64,000 nucleotides of DNA from VGJW01 sp035285595 (GTDB lineage: Bacteria > Cyanobacteriota > Sericytochromatia > S15B-MN24 > VGJW01): the NCBI GenBank assembly GCA_035285595.1, contig JAYKGV010000042.1, positions 1-64,000 on the forward strand, in the 5' to 3' direction. Under the pieces are notes generated by a model. It was not told the DNA's origin. It worked only from the letters and a program-made list of their open reading frames with translations, and ran no database searches. Below are positions 25,975-34,746 of the stretch, one piece after another. Made by a program: the position numbers and the translations under genes. Within the stretch, counting starts at the first letter, position 1. The number at the start of each line of letters is the position of its first letter.

Positions 25975-26760
25975 TCAGGCCGATCCGGGGCCCCCACCGG
26001 GTGGCTGCCGAAGACTTTGGGTCGCACTTCGCACCAGCCGTCCCAGCCCCTGCCCCAGCGCCTGTCCGAGCCCTCCCGTGCCGGGCCGGGGGGCTTCGGG
26101 TGGCGTGACCTGCGGCACCGGAAGGTCCTCGGGAACCGACAGGGCACCCGTCCCACCCGACAACCGGATACGCGGCGCGGGAAACAGCTCGCACAAGAAG
26201 GGGTCCGCCTCGAAAGCCGCGTGCAGCACACTTACGGGGTGCAAGATGCCGCGCAAACTCTCGATACGAAGGTCACGCAGAGCCGCCGGCCCCTCCTCAG
26301 GGAGCCGCACCATCGCCGCATTGAGATTACGGGCGAATTCTTCAACGGCCTGACGCGCGCCCTCCATCTGCAAGCCCGCCATCTCCATCCGGCGCCTAAG
26401 ATCGGCCTTGGGTGCCGCATGCTGGACCAATCCTTGCAGATATTGCCGCTCCGCTTCGCCATACGGGGCAAGAAGGGCCTCCCGATCGGTATCCGGTCGC
26501 AGCAGGGCCAGGACCAACCGCAGGGCTTCGAGCGGTCGGGAGTAGTCTTCGAGGAGGCGACGCCCAAGGGCCAGAAGCACTGACATCTCTCCGGCACGTT
26601 CCACCGCGCCTCTGTCCCAGCCTTGGGGCTGAGCGGGAGCGACGACCCCTGGAGAGACCCGCAAAGCATCCCCGCTCGTCAGCGGCTGGGTCACGGGACC
26701 GCGCGGCTTGCTGGCTTGCCCGGGCGGCAAGCTCCCCGTTCCTCTCCATTGGTCTGTCAT
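25975..26760 (-). CDS. hypothetical protein downstream of the GGDEF gene
   Basis: 261 residues, unrecognised. The N-terminal 60 residues are Pro/Gly/Ser rich and disordered. The middle is helical (VLLALGRRLLEDYSRPLEALRLVLALLRP, EAERQYLQGLVQHAAPKADLRRRMEMAGLQ), and the C-terminal 60 residues are again Pro/Gly rich. No signal peptide or membrane segment is seen. Its ATG overlaps the stop of the GGDEF gene as ATGA, so it is the last gene of the mglB-mglA-GGDEF unit and could be a partner or adaptor in that pathway (inference). It converges with tatC with only 1 nt between stops. Confidence 0.6.
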   Translation of the reverse strand: MTDQWRGTGSLPPGQASKPRGPVTQPLTSGDALRVSPGVVAPAQPQGWDRGAVERAGEMSVLLALGRRLLEDYSRPLEALRLVLALLRPDTDREALLAPYGEAERQYLQGLVQHAAPKADLRRRMEMAGLQMEGARQAVEEFARNLNAAMVRLPEEGPAALRDLRIESLRGILHPVSVLHAAFEADPFLCELFPAPRIRLSGGTGALSVPEDLPVPQVTPPEAPRPGTGGLGQALGQGLGRLVRSATQSLRQPPGGGPGSA

Positions 26761-28703
26761 CGAATTTCCTCCGATACCGGGCGTCCTACCCGGTTCCGAC
26801 CCTCGTGCTTGGCTCGATAAAGGGCTTCATCCGCCACCCGGACCATCGACTCGACCGTCAACCCATGGTGACCGAAGGAGGCATGTCCCAAACTGGCGGT
26901 GACCCTGCGGTCCGGCAGGAAGTCCCTGTCGCTGAAGGCGTGTTGCTCGAAGCGGCGACGCAGTTTCTCGGCCAGGGCGTGGGCACCCTCCGGACCCGTC
27001 TCAGGCAACAGAACGGCGAACTCTTCCCCGCCATAACGCGCCACGAGGTCGACCTTCCGCACGCTTTCACGAATCAGGGACGCCACCTCACGAAGGATTT
27101 GGTCGCCCGCCAGATGGCCCAGACGATCATTGACGAGCTTGAAGTGATCGATGTCCAGAAGCACCAGGCTGAAATCACGTTTGTATCGGACCGCCTTGGC
27201 CAGCTCCTGATCGAACACCTCGACGAAATGCCTGCGGTTGAAGACGCCCGTGAGGGGATCCGTGATGGACCGCTCGTGTGCTCGCCGCCACTGCTCCGCA
27301 TTGAACACCGCAGAGGCCGCATGGGCCACCAAGGTCTCGGCCATGTCCCGACCGGTCGGCAAGAGGTCACGTTCCGTAGCAACCACGACCAGCCCCAGCA
27401 TCGTCTGCTGCATCCGCATGGGAAACAGCAGGACCTGTCCCGCATCTTCGAAGCCCGTGCCCTCGAGAGCTTCCGGCTCCAAGCGCAACGAAGGCGGATA
27501 GCCCGAGCGATCGAGGAAATACAGCCACGACTCGGGCGGCAGGGAACCCGGCGGACTCGAACCCGCCACGAGGTGCCAGCCATCCCCTTGAGACAAATAA
27601 CAATCCACCCACTCCGCAGGTTGCATGAAGCGAGGAAGCAAGCGGACACATGCCTCGCAGGCCCGGGTGGCGTCGAGCGTTCGACCGACCTCGCGCGTGG
27701 CGCGTGTGAGGTCGTGTAGGCGATGGATGAGTTCGGTAGCCTTGCGTGCTTCTTCGCGTGCCCGCACGTGCAGCCGCCATGTCAACAGGGCGCCGGAGGC
27801 CGCCTGAGCCAGCTCAGCCAACTCTGCAAGCTCGGTTGGCGTAAAGAGCCTCGGAGAGCGGCTGCCCACGACGAGAACGCCCAGATCATCCATAGGCGTC
27901 AACAGCGGCGCCGCCATGGCCGACGCCAGATTCTGATGCCCCAGGCCAAGGCGCTCGCCCTCGGAAGCCGCAAGATTCGGAATGGCCACGGGACGTCCCT
28001 CCCAGAGAGCCTGCGCCAGGCAGCCGGCCGCATCCGCCGGCAACGGCGCACGATGGGCGTGGGTTGCCGCAAGAGCCGTGGCCATGCCGGCCTGTCCGGG
28101 TCGATGAACCCCGAGCTCCTCGGCCAGATGAAAGCTGTCTGCCTCCAGTTGGTACAGGGCCACCACCTCGGCTCCAAGAGCCCTGGCCACAGTGGCACAT
28201 ACGACTTCAGCCAGAAGAGAAAGATCCTCAGACTGGTGGATATTTGCTGCAAGCTGACGCAAAGCTTGAATCTGCCGCCCCACTTCGCCAAGCCCCTCGT
28301 CCGCCCGGGAAAGGCGATGACGGGCCACGACGAGCGACAATCCGGTACCCAACGCCTCGACCACGTCGGCCGACACCGGCTGTCCCCGTGTAAGAAAGCG
28401 TGCCGTGAGGGGTGGGGACGGCGTCAGTTCCGAAACCACCCACGCCTCACCCGCCGAAGCATCGGGGCCGGGCATCAGCCCTCCCAGTGCCGCCACGGTA
28501 AGGTGAGCTTCGAGTTCGGGACGTGTGGCCGCAGCGCGCCACGGCAGAGCCGGATCCTCGCGGACCAGCAATGCGGCATCGCCATCGGCGGCTTCTTCCC
28601 GCCACGTGGCGAGGACCCTGCGCATGTAATCCTGCAGGCCATCGGCCTCGCGCCACAGGGGCAACAAGGCCGCGGTGCAACTCTCGCCGGGAATAGCCCT
28701 CAC
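26757..28703 (-). CDS. GAF-domain diguanylate cyclase
   Basis: About 648 residues. The C-terminal GGDEF domain (from about 480) is complete: DPLTGVFNRRHFVEVFDQEL, then RYGGEEFAVLLPETG, where GGEEF is an active-site variant, so it should make c-di-GMP. No RxxD inhibitory site is obvious. Upstream are two GAF-like sensor regions (LSLLAEVVCATVARALGAEV to TWRL, and TLDATRACEACVRLLPRFM to AASAVFNA), joined by helices. No membrane segment is present. The GTG start at 28703 is chosen because it overlaps the stop of the MglA-like gene (GTGA). It is the likely c-di-GMP source for this operon. Confidence 0.88.
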   Translation of the reverse strand: MRAIPGESCTAALLPLWREADGLQDYMRRVLATWREEAADGDAALLVREDPALPWRAAATRPELEAHLTVAALGGLMPGPDASAGEAWVVSELTPSPPLTARFLTRGQPVSADVVEALGTGLSLVVARHRLSRADEGLGEVGRQIQALRQLAANIHQSEDLSLLAEVVCATVARALGAEVVALYQLEADSFHLAEELGVHRPGQAGMATALAATHAHRAPLPADAAGCLAQALWEGRPVAIPNLAASEGERLGLGHQNLASAMAAPLLTPMDDLGVLVVGSRSPRLFTPTELAELAELAQAASGALLTWRLHVRAREEARKATELIHRLHDLTRATREVGRTLDATRACEACVRLLPRFMQPAEWVDCYLSQGDGWHLVAGSSPPGSLPPESWLYFLDRSGYPPSLRLEPEALEGTGFEDAGQVLLFPMRMQQTMLGLVVVATERDLLPTGRDMAETLVAHAASAVFNAEQWRRAHERSITDPLTGVFNRRHFVEVFDQELAKAVRYKRDFSLVLLDIDHFKLVNDRLGHLAGDQILREVASLIRESVRKVDLVARYGGEEFAVLLPETGPEGAHALAEKLRRRFEQHAFSDRDFLPDRRVTASLGHASFGHHGLTVESMVRVADEALYRAKHEGRNRVGRPVSEEIR

Positions 28704-29281
28704 CGGGTCCACCCAAGGCGCACCAAGGACTCGATCGCACGCCAGGTCTCGACCACGCCCGGACCGTCCTTGGCCACGGCCAGGACAGCAGGAGGCCGCA
28801 CGTCCTCCAGGCAAGCGACCACGACCTCGAGGGGGACGGCATCATGCACGTCGGCATGGTTGACCTGCAAAACCAGCGGCATGGCCTCCGGCTTGTATCC
28901 GAACGCGACAAGATGCCCTCTCAATTCCAGCCAAGCCGCTCGATTGGCTTCCTGGCGCGCGGCGGAGGCATCTGCCACGAACACCACGCCATCGATGTCG
29001 GACAGCAGGTTTCGGCGTGTACTGGAAAAGACGGCATGTCCGGGGATCGTTGCCGCCTCGAAACGAACGGCCCAGCCCGTCTCAGGCTCACCAAGGATGG
29101 GAAGACGCCAATAACGCAAGCTCCGCTCGGCATCTGGAGAAGCCTCGACTACGGCGCCCCTGCGGTCCATCGGCAACGCATCGTGCAACGCCCGGAGGTT
29201 CGCGGCCTTGCCTGCCCCGGCCGGACCGAAATACGCGACCTTGGCCCGGATCTCGCGCCTGCCGTAGTGCAACACGGCCAC
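28700..29281 (-). CDS. MglA-like small Ras-family protein with altered GTP-binding motifs
   Basis: 193 residues with the plan of MglA, the Ras-like switch for gliding/twitching polarity. The P-loop position reads GPAGAGKA (residues 19-26), where the usual Ser/Thr after GK is Ala. The switch region is TIPGHAVFSSTRRNLLSDIDGVVFVADAS in two pieces, close to MglA's TVPGQ..R..L...DGVVFVADS. The G4 site reads NHADVHDA instead of NKxD. Hence it may bind nucleotide weakly or not at all. It starts at GTG 29281 after AAGGGG, 11 nt downstream of the MglB-like gene, and overlaps the GGDEF gene. Confidence 0.75.
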   Translation of the reverse strand: MAVLHYGRREIRAKVAYFGPAGAGKAANLRALHDALPMDRRGAVVEASPDAERSLRYWRLPILGEPETGWAVRFEAATIPGHAVFSSTRRNLLSDIDGVVFVADASAARQEANRAAWLELRGHLVAFGYKPEAMPLVLQVNHADVHDAVPLEVVVACLEDVRPPAVLAVAKDGPGVVETWRAIESLVRLGWTR

Positions 29282-29292
29282 GCAGGCGCCCC

Positions 29293-29775
29293 TTAAAGAT
29301 CGCCGAAGAGACCGTCGAGGGCCGACGCGTCGGGAAGAGACTCGGTCGAAGACCCCTGACGAGCTTGGACCAAGGCCTCACCCAGTGTCTGCTCGATGGG
29401 CAGCAAGGTCGCCTCCAGCTCCTCGACCGGCACCTCGGCGGCCGCCTGAACAATGAGAAAGTCGCCGGAGGTGAGGCAGAAGCAAAGCGTCCGGGTCTCG
29501 CTGCCCGGCAAGACAAAAGTCTGGGGGGCGCTCTCACCCGTCATCCGGGCCAGCTCGGAGAGTGTTCTGAAGGAGGCGGCGACCAAGGCTGCAACTCCAG
29601 GATCGCCCATGCGCCCCTCTCCGGCATGGGCCAACGTAAGGCCACTGGCATCCAGCACGGCGCAGCCCAGGATGCCCGGCTCACCCGAGAGTCCTTCGAC
29701 CTCGTGGGTCATCAAATCACCCAAATCCTCGGTGATGACGAGGCGGGTCAGGACATGGCGTTCAGTCACGGGCAA
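29293..29775 (-). CDS. MglB-like roadblock/LC7 protein
   Basis: 160 residues with a roadblock/LC7-type fold: GILGCAVLDASGLTLAHAGE (strand-turn-strand), GVAALVAASFRTLSELARM (helix) and TLCFCLTSGDFLIVQAAAEV (strands). In characterised systems, roadblock proteins such as MglB act as GTPase-activating partners of MglA-type GTPases. The gene sits 11 nt upstream of the MglA-like gene, as in known mglBA operons. The TTG at 29775 has AGGA upstream; GTG at 29769 is possible. An acidic C-terminal tail follows the domain. Confidence 0.75.
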   Translation of the reverse strand: MPVTERHVLTRLVITEDLGDLMTHEVEGLSGEPGILGCAVLDASGLTLAHAGEGRMGDPGVAALVAASFRTLSELARMTGESAPQTFVLPGSETRTLCFCLTSGDFLIVQAAAEVPVEELEATLLPIEQTLGEALVQARQGSSTESLPDASALDGLFGDL

Positions 29776-29894
29776 TTACCATCCTGCCTTCCCATACCCC
29801 ATCCGGGTCAAGATCACAAGCCCGTCGACGCTTTACGTTCCGGCCTGCCCGGCTTTAGCATGTTCCTAAGGGTCGCTGGCCCGGAGGGAAAGCT

Positions 29895-30719
29895 GTGGAT
29901 GGGGCAACGTTGACCGTCTACACCGTATCGGACGCCTCGGGAGAGACGGCCGAGCTCGTGGCACGTGCGGCCGCCCTGCAGTTCAAGGGCCACCCCATCA
30001 AGCTGGTGCGCCTGCCCCGGGCCCGGACACCGGAACAGATTTCCGGCATGTTGACGCTGGCGACCCAGACCCGATGTGTCATGGCTTACACCATCGTGGA
30101 CGTCCGCCTGCGCGAAACCCTCCAGGCGGAGGCCAAGCGCAAAGGGATTCCAACGGTCGACATCCTGGGGTCCCTGATCAACGTCCTGGGCCTGATTCTC
30201 GGTGCCGAGCCCCACTTCGAGTCCGGTCTGCTTCACCAGAAGGACGAGGCCTACTTCAGCCGGATGGAAGCCATCGAGTTCGCCATCCACTACGACGACG
30301 GCAAGGACCCCAGGGGGTTGGCCCTCGCGGACCTCGTGTTGGTGGGCGTCAGCCGCACGTCCAAGACCCCCACCAGCATGTACCTGGCCCAGGTTCGCGG
30401 CCTGAAGACCAGCAATGTCCCCCTGGTCCTCGGTGTCCAGCCTCCGCGCGAACTCTTCGCACTTCCTGCCGGGCGCGTGATCGGCTTGACGCTCAACCCT
30501 TCCACCCTGCTGGACATCCGGACCCAGCGCCTCCAGAACCTCGGGTTGACGGGCTCGACCTCTTACGCCAGCGCTCGGCATATCGCGGACGAACTGGATT
30601 ATGCCGAGGCCATCTTCCGCAAGCTGCGCTGTCCCGTCGTGGACGTGACACACAAGGCCATCGAAGAGACGGCGGCCGAAATCCTCGAACTGACCCAACG
30701 CAAGGAAACCTTCGTCTAG
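29895..30719 (+). CDS. PPDK regulatory protein (bifunctional kinase/pyrophosphorylase)
   Basis: 274 residues of the DUF299 / PSRP family. The protein uses ADP to phosphorylate the regulatory Thr of pyruvate,phosphate dikinase (inactivation) and inorganic phosphate to remove it (activation). The P-loop-like motif GVSRTSKTPTSMYLA is diagnostic, with KGIPTVDILGSLINVLG upstream and NLGLTGSTSYA and CPVVDVTHKAIEETAAEI downstream. The GTG at 29895 has GGAGGG about 6 nt upstream. It lies 80 nt before the PPDK gene, which strongly supports the PPDK rather than PEP-synthase version. Confidence 0.92.
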   Translation: MDGATLTVYTVSDASGETAELVARAAALQFKGHPIKLVRLPRARTPEQISGMLTLATQTRCVMAYTIVDVRLRETLQAEAKRKGIPTVDILGSLINVLGLILGAEPHFESGLLHQKDEAYFSRMEAIEFAIHYDDGKDPRGLALADLVLVGVSRTSKTPTSMYLAQVRGLKTSNVPLVLGVQPPRELFALPAGRVIGLTLNPSTLLDIRTQRLQNLGLTGSTSYASARHIADELDYAEAIFRKLRCPVVDVTHKAIEETAAEILELTQRKETFV

Positions 30720-30799
30720 ACCTGTGGGGCCGCAAAGATGCGGCTCTCCCCCCCCGACCCCCGTTCGAAGACGAACGGTCGAACCCTGAGGAGACCACG

Positions 30800-33478
30800 A
30801 TGTCCATCGCCACCGACACCCGTCGGGTCGTCCTGTTCCGCGACGGCCAAGGCCTTTCCCGCGACCTGCTAGGCGGCAAGGGAGCAGGCTTGGCAGACAT
30901 GGCTGCCAAGGGCCTTCCGGTGCCCCCCGGCTTCACCATCACCACCACCGTATGCCTCGAATTTCTTGCAAGCGGCGACAAGAAGCTGACAGGGCTCGAA
31001 GCCGAAATCCGCCACGCCATGGCTTACATCGAGGAAACGACCGGAAAGACTTTCGGTGCCCCGGGCAATCCCCTGCTTGTCAGCGTCCGCAGCGGTGCCA
31101 AGTTTTCGATGCCCGGCATGATGGACACCATTCTCAACCTGGGACTGAACCGCGAGACCGTGGCGGGGGTCATCGCCCAGACGGGCAACGAGCGTTTCGC
31201 CTGGGATGCCTACCGGCGCTTCGTCGGCATGTTCAGCAGCGTGGTTCTGGGACTACGCCTGGGCAACTTCGAGGTCCTGTTGGAGCAGTACAAGCACAAG
31301 GTCGGCGTCAGGCAGGACACCGAACTTGATGCGGCCACCCTCAGGGACGTGACAGGGGCCTATCTTGCGCTGGTCGAGCGGGAGCTGGGCATTCCCTTCC
31401 CCGAGGACCCATGGCAGCAACTCAAGATGGCCATCGAGGCGGTGTTTCGCAGCTGGAACAGCGATCGTGCCGTCACCTATCGACGCCATGAGGGGATTCC
31501 GGACGACCTCGGCACGGCCGTCAACGTGCAAGCCATGGTCTTCGGGAACATGGGTGAGGACTCGGCGACGGGTGTCTGCTTCACACGCAATCCCAACACG
31601 GGTGAGCCGCGCCTCTTCGGCGAGTTTCTGACCAACGCCCAGGGGGAAGACGTCGTCGCGGGCCTCCGAACCCCGCGCCCCATGGACGAGCTTGATACCG
31701 CCATCCCCGAGGCTGCGGCCCAGCTGCGGGAAGTGGCTCGCATGCTGGAAACCCACTATCGCGACATGCAGGATCTGGAGTTCACGATCGAACGCGGCCG
31801 ACTCTACATGCTGCAGACGCGGAACGGGAAACGTACCGGCGCCGCCGCGGCCCGAATCGCCCACGACATGTACCGTGAGGGGCTCATCACGCCCCGCGAG
31901 GCCGTTCGCAGACTACAGCCCGGTCACGTGGTGCAGATGCTCCTGCCCCGCCTGGACCCCTCCTTCACTCCGGAGGTGCTCGCCACCGGCCTCGCGGCCT
32001 CGCCGGGAACCGTCGGAGGTCAGGTGGTCTTCGATCCCGACGAGGCGGTGGCATGGGCCGAAGCCGGCAAGGACGTGCTCCTGGTGCGGCCTGAAACCTG
32101 CCCCGATGACATCCACGGCATGATCTCGGCCAAGGGGGTGTTGACCAGCCGGGGCGGCAACACCAGCCACGCAGCGGTGGTCGCGCGGGGAATGGGCAAG
32201 CCATGCGTCGTGGGCTGTGAGTCCCTGATCGTGGATCTCGGCGCGGGCACACTCTCTACTCCTGACGGCACCGTGTTTCGCAAAGGGGACCTGCTGTCCA
32301 TCAATGGCGAAACGGGCGAGGTCCTGCGAGGTCTGGTGCCCACTCTGGCGCCCGAACCTTCAGGGGAGTTCCACCAAATCATGCAGTGGGCGGACGAGAT
32401 TCGCAGGCTGGGGGTGCGCGCCAACGCCGACACGCCCGAAGACGCGCTCCGCGCACGGTCCTTCGGGGCAGAAGGCATCGGCCTGTGCCGGTCGGAGCAT
32501 ATGTTCTTCGCGCCCGATCGTCTCCCCGTCGTACAGCAGATGATCCTCGGGACCACGGAAAAGGAACGTCAGGCCGCGCTCGCCATCCTCGAGGGCTTCC
32601 AACGCCAGGACTTCGTGGGCATCTTCCGCGCGATGCAGGGACATCCCGTCACGATTCGCCTTCTGGACCCCCCGCTGCATGAGTTCCTGCCCCACGTCGA
32701 CAAGCTGCGCGAGGAAATTGCCGCGATGCGGGCCGCGGCCGCCCCTGCCCAGGACCTTCGCGACAAGCAGCGCATGCTGCGACAGATCGAAGGGATGCAC
32801 GAAGTGAACCCGATGATGGGTCTCAGGGGTTGCCGCCTCGGCATCACCCGACCGGACATTACCGCGATGCAGGTGCGGGCCATTCTGGATGCGGCGTGCG
32901 ATGTCCTGGCAGAAGGCCTGCGCTGCATGCCCGAAATCATGGTGCCCCTGGTGGGGCATCCTGCCGAACTAAAGACAGCCAAAGCACAACTCGAGGAGGT
33001 CGCGGCAACGGTCAGGGAGCGCAGAGGCATGAACGTGCCCGTGCTCTTCGGAACGATGATCGAGGTCCCCAGAGCTGCCCTGGTGGCCTCGAGCCTGGCC
33101 GAGGATGCCGAATTCTTCAGTTTTGGGACCAACGATCTGACGCAAATGACCTGGGGCTTTTCTCGTGACGATGCAGAACGTGGTTTCCTGTTCCACTATC
33201 TGGATCACAAGTTGCTCCCGGCCAATCCCTTCCAGGTGCTCGATACCGAGGGGGTGGGGCAGCTCATGCGACTGGCGATGCAGGGCGGCAAGGCGACCCG
33301 CGCACAACTCAAGACGGGTATTTGCGGCGAACATGGGGGAGAGCCTGCCTCGATCGCCTTCGCACACGGCCTTGGCCTCGACTACGTGAGCTGCTCCCCT
33401 TATCGCGTGCCCATCGCCAGACTGGCAGCCGCGCATGCGGTCATCGAAGCGGAGGGCACGGCTGCCCCGCAGACCTGA
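30800..33478 (+). CDS. ppdK: pyruvate, phosphate dikinase
   Basis: 892 residues, the usual length. It interconverts pyruvate + ATP + Pi and PEP + AMP + PPi. Domains are in the known order: nucleotide-binding N-terminal part (LLGGKGAGLADMAAKGLPVP; SGAKFSMPGMMDT), phosphohistidine domain with GGNTSHAAVVARGMG (regulatory Thr455, catalytic His457), and the C-terminal PEP/pyruvate TIM barrel (GAEGIGLCRSEHMFF; SFGTNDLTQM). ATG 30800 has GAGGAG 6 nt upstream, and the conserved protein begins here; the frame stays open upstream to 30074, but that part is antisense-like and overlaps the PSRP gene. It ends at a strong hairpin. Confidence 0.96.
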   Translation: MSIATDTRRVVLFRDGQGLSRDLLGGKGAGLADMAAKGLPVPPGFTITTTVCLEFLASGDKKLTGLEAEIRHAMAYIEETTGKTFGAPGNPLLVSVRSGAKFSMPGMMDTILNLGLNRETVAGVIAQTGNERFAWDAYRRFVGMFSSVVLGLRLGNFEVLLEQYKHKVGVRQDTELDAATLRDVTGAYLALVERELGIPFPEDPWQQLKMAIEAVFRSWNSDRAVTYRRHEGIPDDLGTAVNVQAMVFGNMGEDSATGVCFTRNPNTGEPRLFGEFLTNAQGEDVVAGLRTPRPMDELDTAIPEAAAQLREVARMLETHYRDMQDLEFTIERGRLYMLQTRNGKRTGAAAARIAHDMYREGLITPREAVRRLQPGHVVQMLLPRLDPSFTPEVLATGLAASPGTVGGQVVFDPDEAVAWAEAGKDVLLVRPETCPDDIHGMISAKGVLTSRGGNTSHAAVVARGMGKPCVVGCESLIVDLGAGTLSTPDGTVFRKGDLLSINGETGEVLRGLVPTLAPEPSGEFHQIMQWADEIRRLGVRANADTPEDALRARSFGAEGIGLCRSEHMFFAPDRLPVVQQMILGTTEKERQAALAILEGFQRQDFVGIFRAMQGHPVTIRLLDPPLHEFLPHVDKLREEIAAMRAAAAPAQDLRDKQRMLRQIEGMHEVNPMMGLRGCRLGITRPDITAMQVRAILDAACDVLAEGLRCMPEIMVPLVGHPAELKTAKAQLEEVAATVRERRGMNVPVLFGTMIEVPRAALVASSLAEDAEFFSFGTNDLTQMTWGFSRDDAERGFLFHYLDHKLLPANPFQVLDTEGVGQLMRLAMQGGKATRAQLKTGICGEHGGEPASIAFAHGLGLDYVSCSPYRVPIARLAAAHAVIEAEGTAAPQT

Positions 33479-33488
33479 TCAACTTTGA

Positions 33489-33521
33489 GAAGGGATTTGC
33501 CTCGCGGAGGCAAGTCCCTTC
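33489..33521. terminator. bidirectional terminator between PPDK and the TPR gene
   Basis: A 15-bp stem with one G-T pair (GAAGGGATTTGCCTC / GAGGCAAGTCCCTTC) and a three-base loop lies between the convergent stops at 33478 and 33533. Its symmetry suits both strands, though neither side has a strong T-run. Confidence 0.65.
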
Positions 33522-33532
33522 CTGCCTTGTCA

Positions 33533-34651
33533 CTACTTGGAGGTCGGCGGCTTCGGAATCAGCTTGGCAGAAGGCGTGAGGGAAGCTGAGGCAGAGGGTA
33601 GGGGCTCGACCTCCGGATCGACCCCGAGGCTTTCGGTTGCCTCGATATAGCGCCGCACCGTCTTGGGACCCTCGAGCTCAGAGAGGCTCTTCTGAACATG
33701 CTTCAGGCCCAGAACCGCATCCTCGTTGGTCGGATCCAGCTCGATGGCCCGCTCGAAGAATCCGTAAGCCTGCGCATACTTGCCATCGTCCGTCAGCTGC
33801 TTGCCCTTGGCAAAGAGCTCCTTGGCACCCTGAAGGCGAGCCTCGTCCCGCAAGGGCGGTGCTTCCTTTCCCTCAGGGCGCAGCTTGATGGCCTCATCCA
33901 GCAGCTCCACGGCACCCGAGCTGTTGCCCTCGGCAATCAATCCCTTTGCGCCTTCAACCAGTTCGAGATAGCGGCGCTCGGCCACCCTTACTGGATCATT
34001 GGCTGCGGCCTCCTGCGCAGCCCGGTCCTCGGATTCCAACCGACCGACCTCGCGCAACTTGGCCATCGCGAAGGTACTGCCGGTCCGCCGCTTCAGACGC
34101 TCATAGGCTGTCCTCGCTTCATCCCATTGCCTCGTGGCGGTGTAGATGAGTCCCTTCGCGCCAAGGACAGCATCCTGCAATTCGGCGGAACCACCCAGCT
34201 GCAAGAAACGATCCAGCTGAGCCTTGGCCCGCACTCCGTCCCGATCATTCACCACCAGTGCAATCGCGAGCAGCAGGTTGGCCACGGGGTCTTCGGGTTC
34301 ATCCTTGATCATCTTCTGATAGAGCGCAGCTGGCTCGAGCTTCTGGAAATTCTGGTAGATGACGTTACGACGGTTCTCCGCCGCCACCTTCCGATCAAGG
34401 GCATCGGCCGCCTCGGAGACCTGGGGCGGGAACGTCCGCTGGTAACACTCCGCCAACAGGGCCCAACCCCGGGGCTCATTGGGGAATTTCCGGGTGTAGT
34501 CGGTCAGAATATCGATGGCCCGACCGAAATCCTCCCGTTGCAGCTGTTGCCGGGCCTCCGTCAACTGACCCGCCCACGCGGGCCCTACAGCCGCCAAGCT
34601 CAGGCCTACCGCCGTAAGGGTGGACCACACCATCCTGCTCACGTGACGCAT
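33533..34651 (-). CDS. periplasmic TPR-repeat protein
   Basis: About 372 residues. A signal peptide (MVWSTLTAVGLSLAAVGPAWA) leads into tetratricopeptide-type repeats: AIDILTDYTRKFPNEPRGWALLAECYQ, ALYQKMIKDEPEDPVANLLLAIAL, and KQLTDDGKYAQAYGFFERAIELDPTNEDAV, the most canonical unit. The middle contains a coiled region with DRAAQEAAA. TPR proteins of this type are scaffolds for assembly of envelope machinery. The C-terminal tail is Pro/Ser rich. The ATG at 34651 has GGAGG about 9 nt upstream; the frame continues to 34702 but without a better start. The partner complex is unknown. Confidence 0.7.
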   Translation of the reverse strand: MRHVSRMVWSTLTAVGLSLAAVGPAWAGQLTEARQQLQREDFGRAIDILTDYTRKFPNEPRGWALLAECYQRTFPPQVSEAADALDRKVAAENRRNVIYQNFQKLEPAALYQKMIKDEPEDPVANLLLAIALVVNDRDGVRAKAQLDRFLQLGGSAELQDAVLGAKGLIYTATRQWDEARTAYERLKRRTGSTFAMAKLREVGRLESEDRAAQEAAANDPVRVAERRYLELVEGAKGLIAEGNSSGAVELLDEAIKLRPEGKEAPPLRDEARLQGAKELFAKGKQLTDDGKYAQAYGFFERAIELDPTNEDAVLGLKHVQKSLSELEGPKTVRRYIEATESLGVDPEVEPLPSASASLTPSAKLIPKPPTSK

Positions 34652-34746
34652 CTTCGGGCACCTCCGGCATCCCCAAGAAAAAGGACGCCTCTCGCCATGC
34701 ACGGGTTCCGTACCCCCCTCTCCGGAACCTCACACCCGGCACCGGC

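Noticed and set aside
30074..30799. Upstream 726-nt extension of the PPDK reading frame
   Set aside because: It has no similarity to PPDK, is rich in Arg/Pro, and overlaps the well-supported regulator gene on the same strand in another frame. A good ribosome-binding site precedes ATG 30800.
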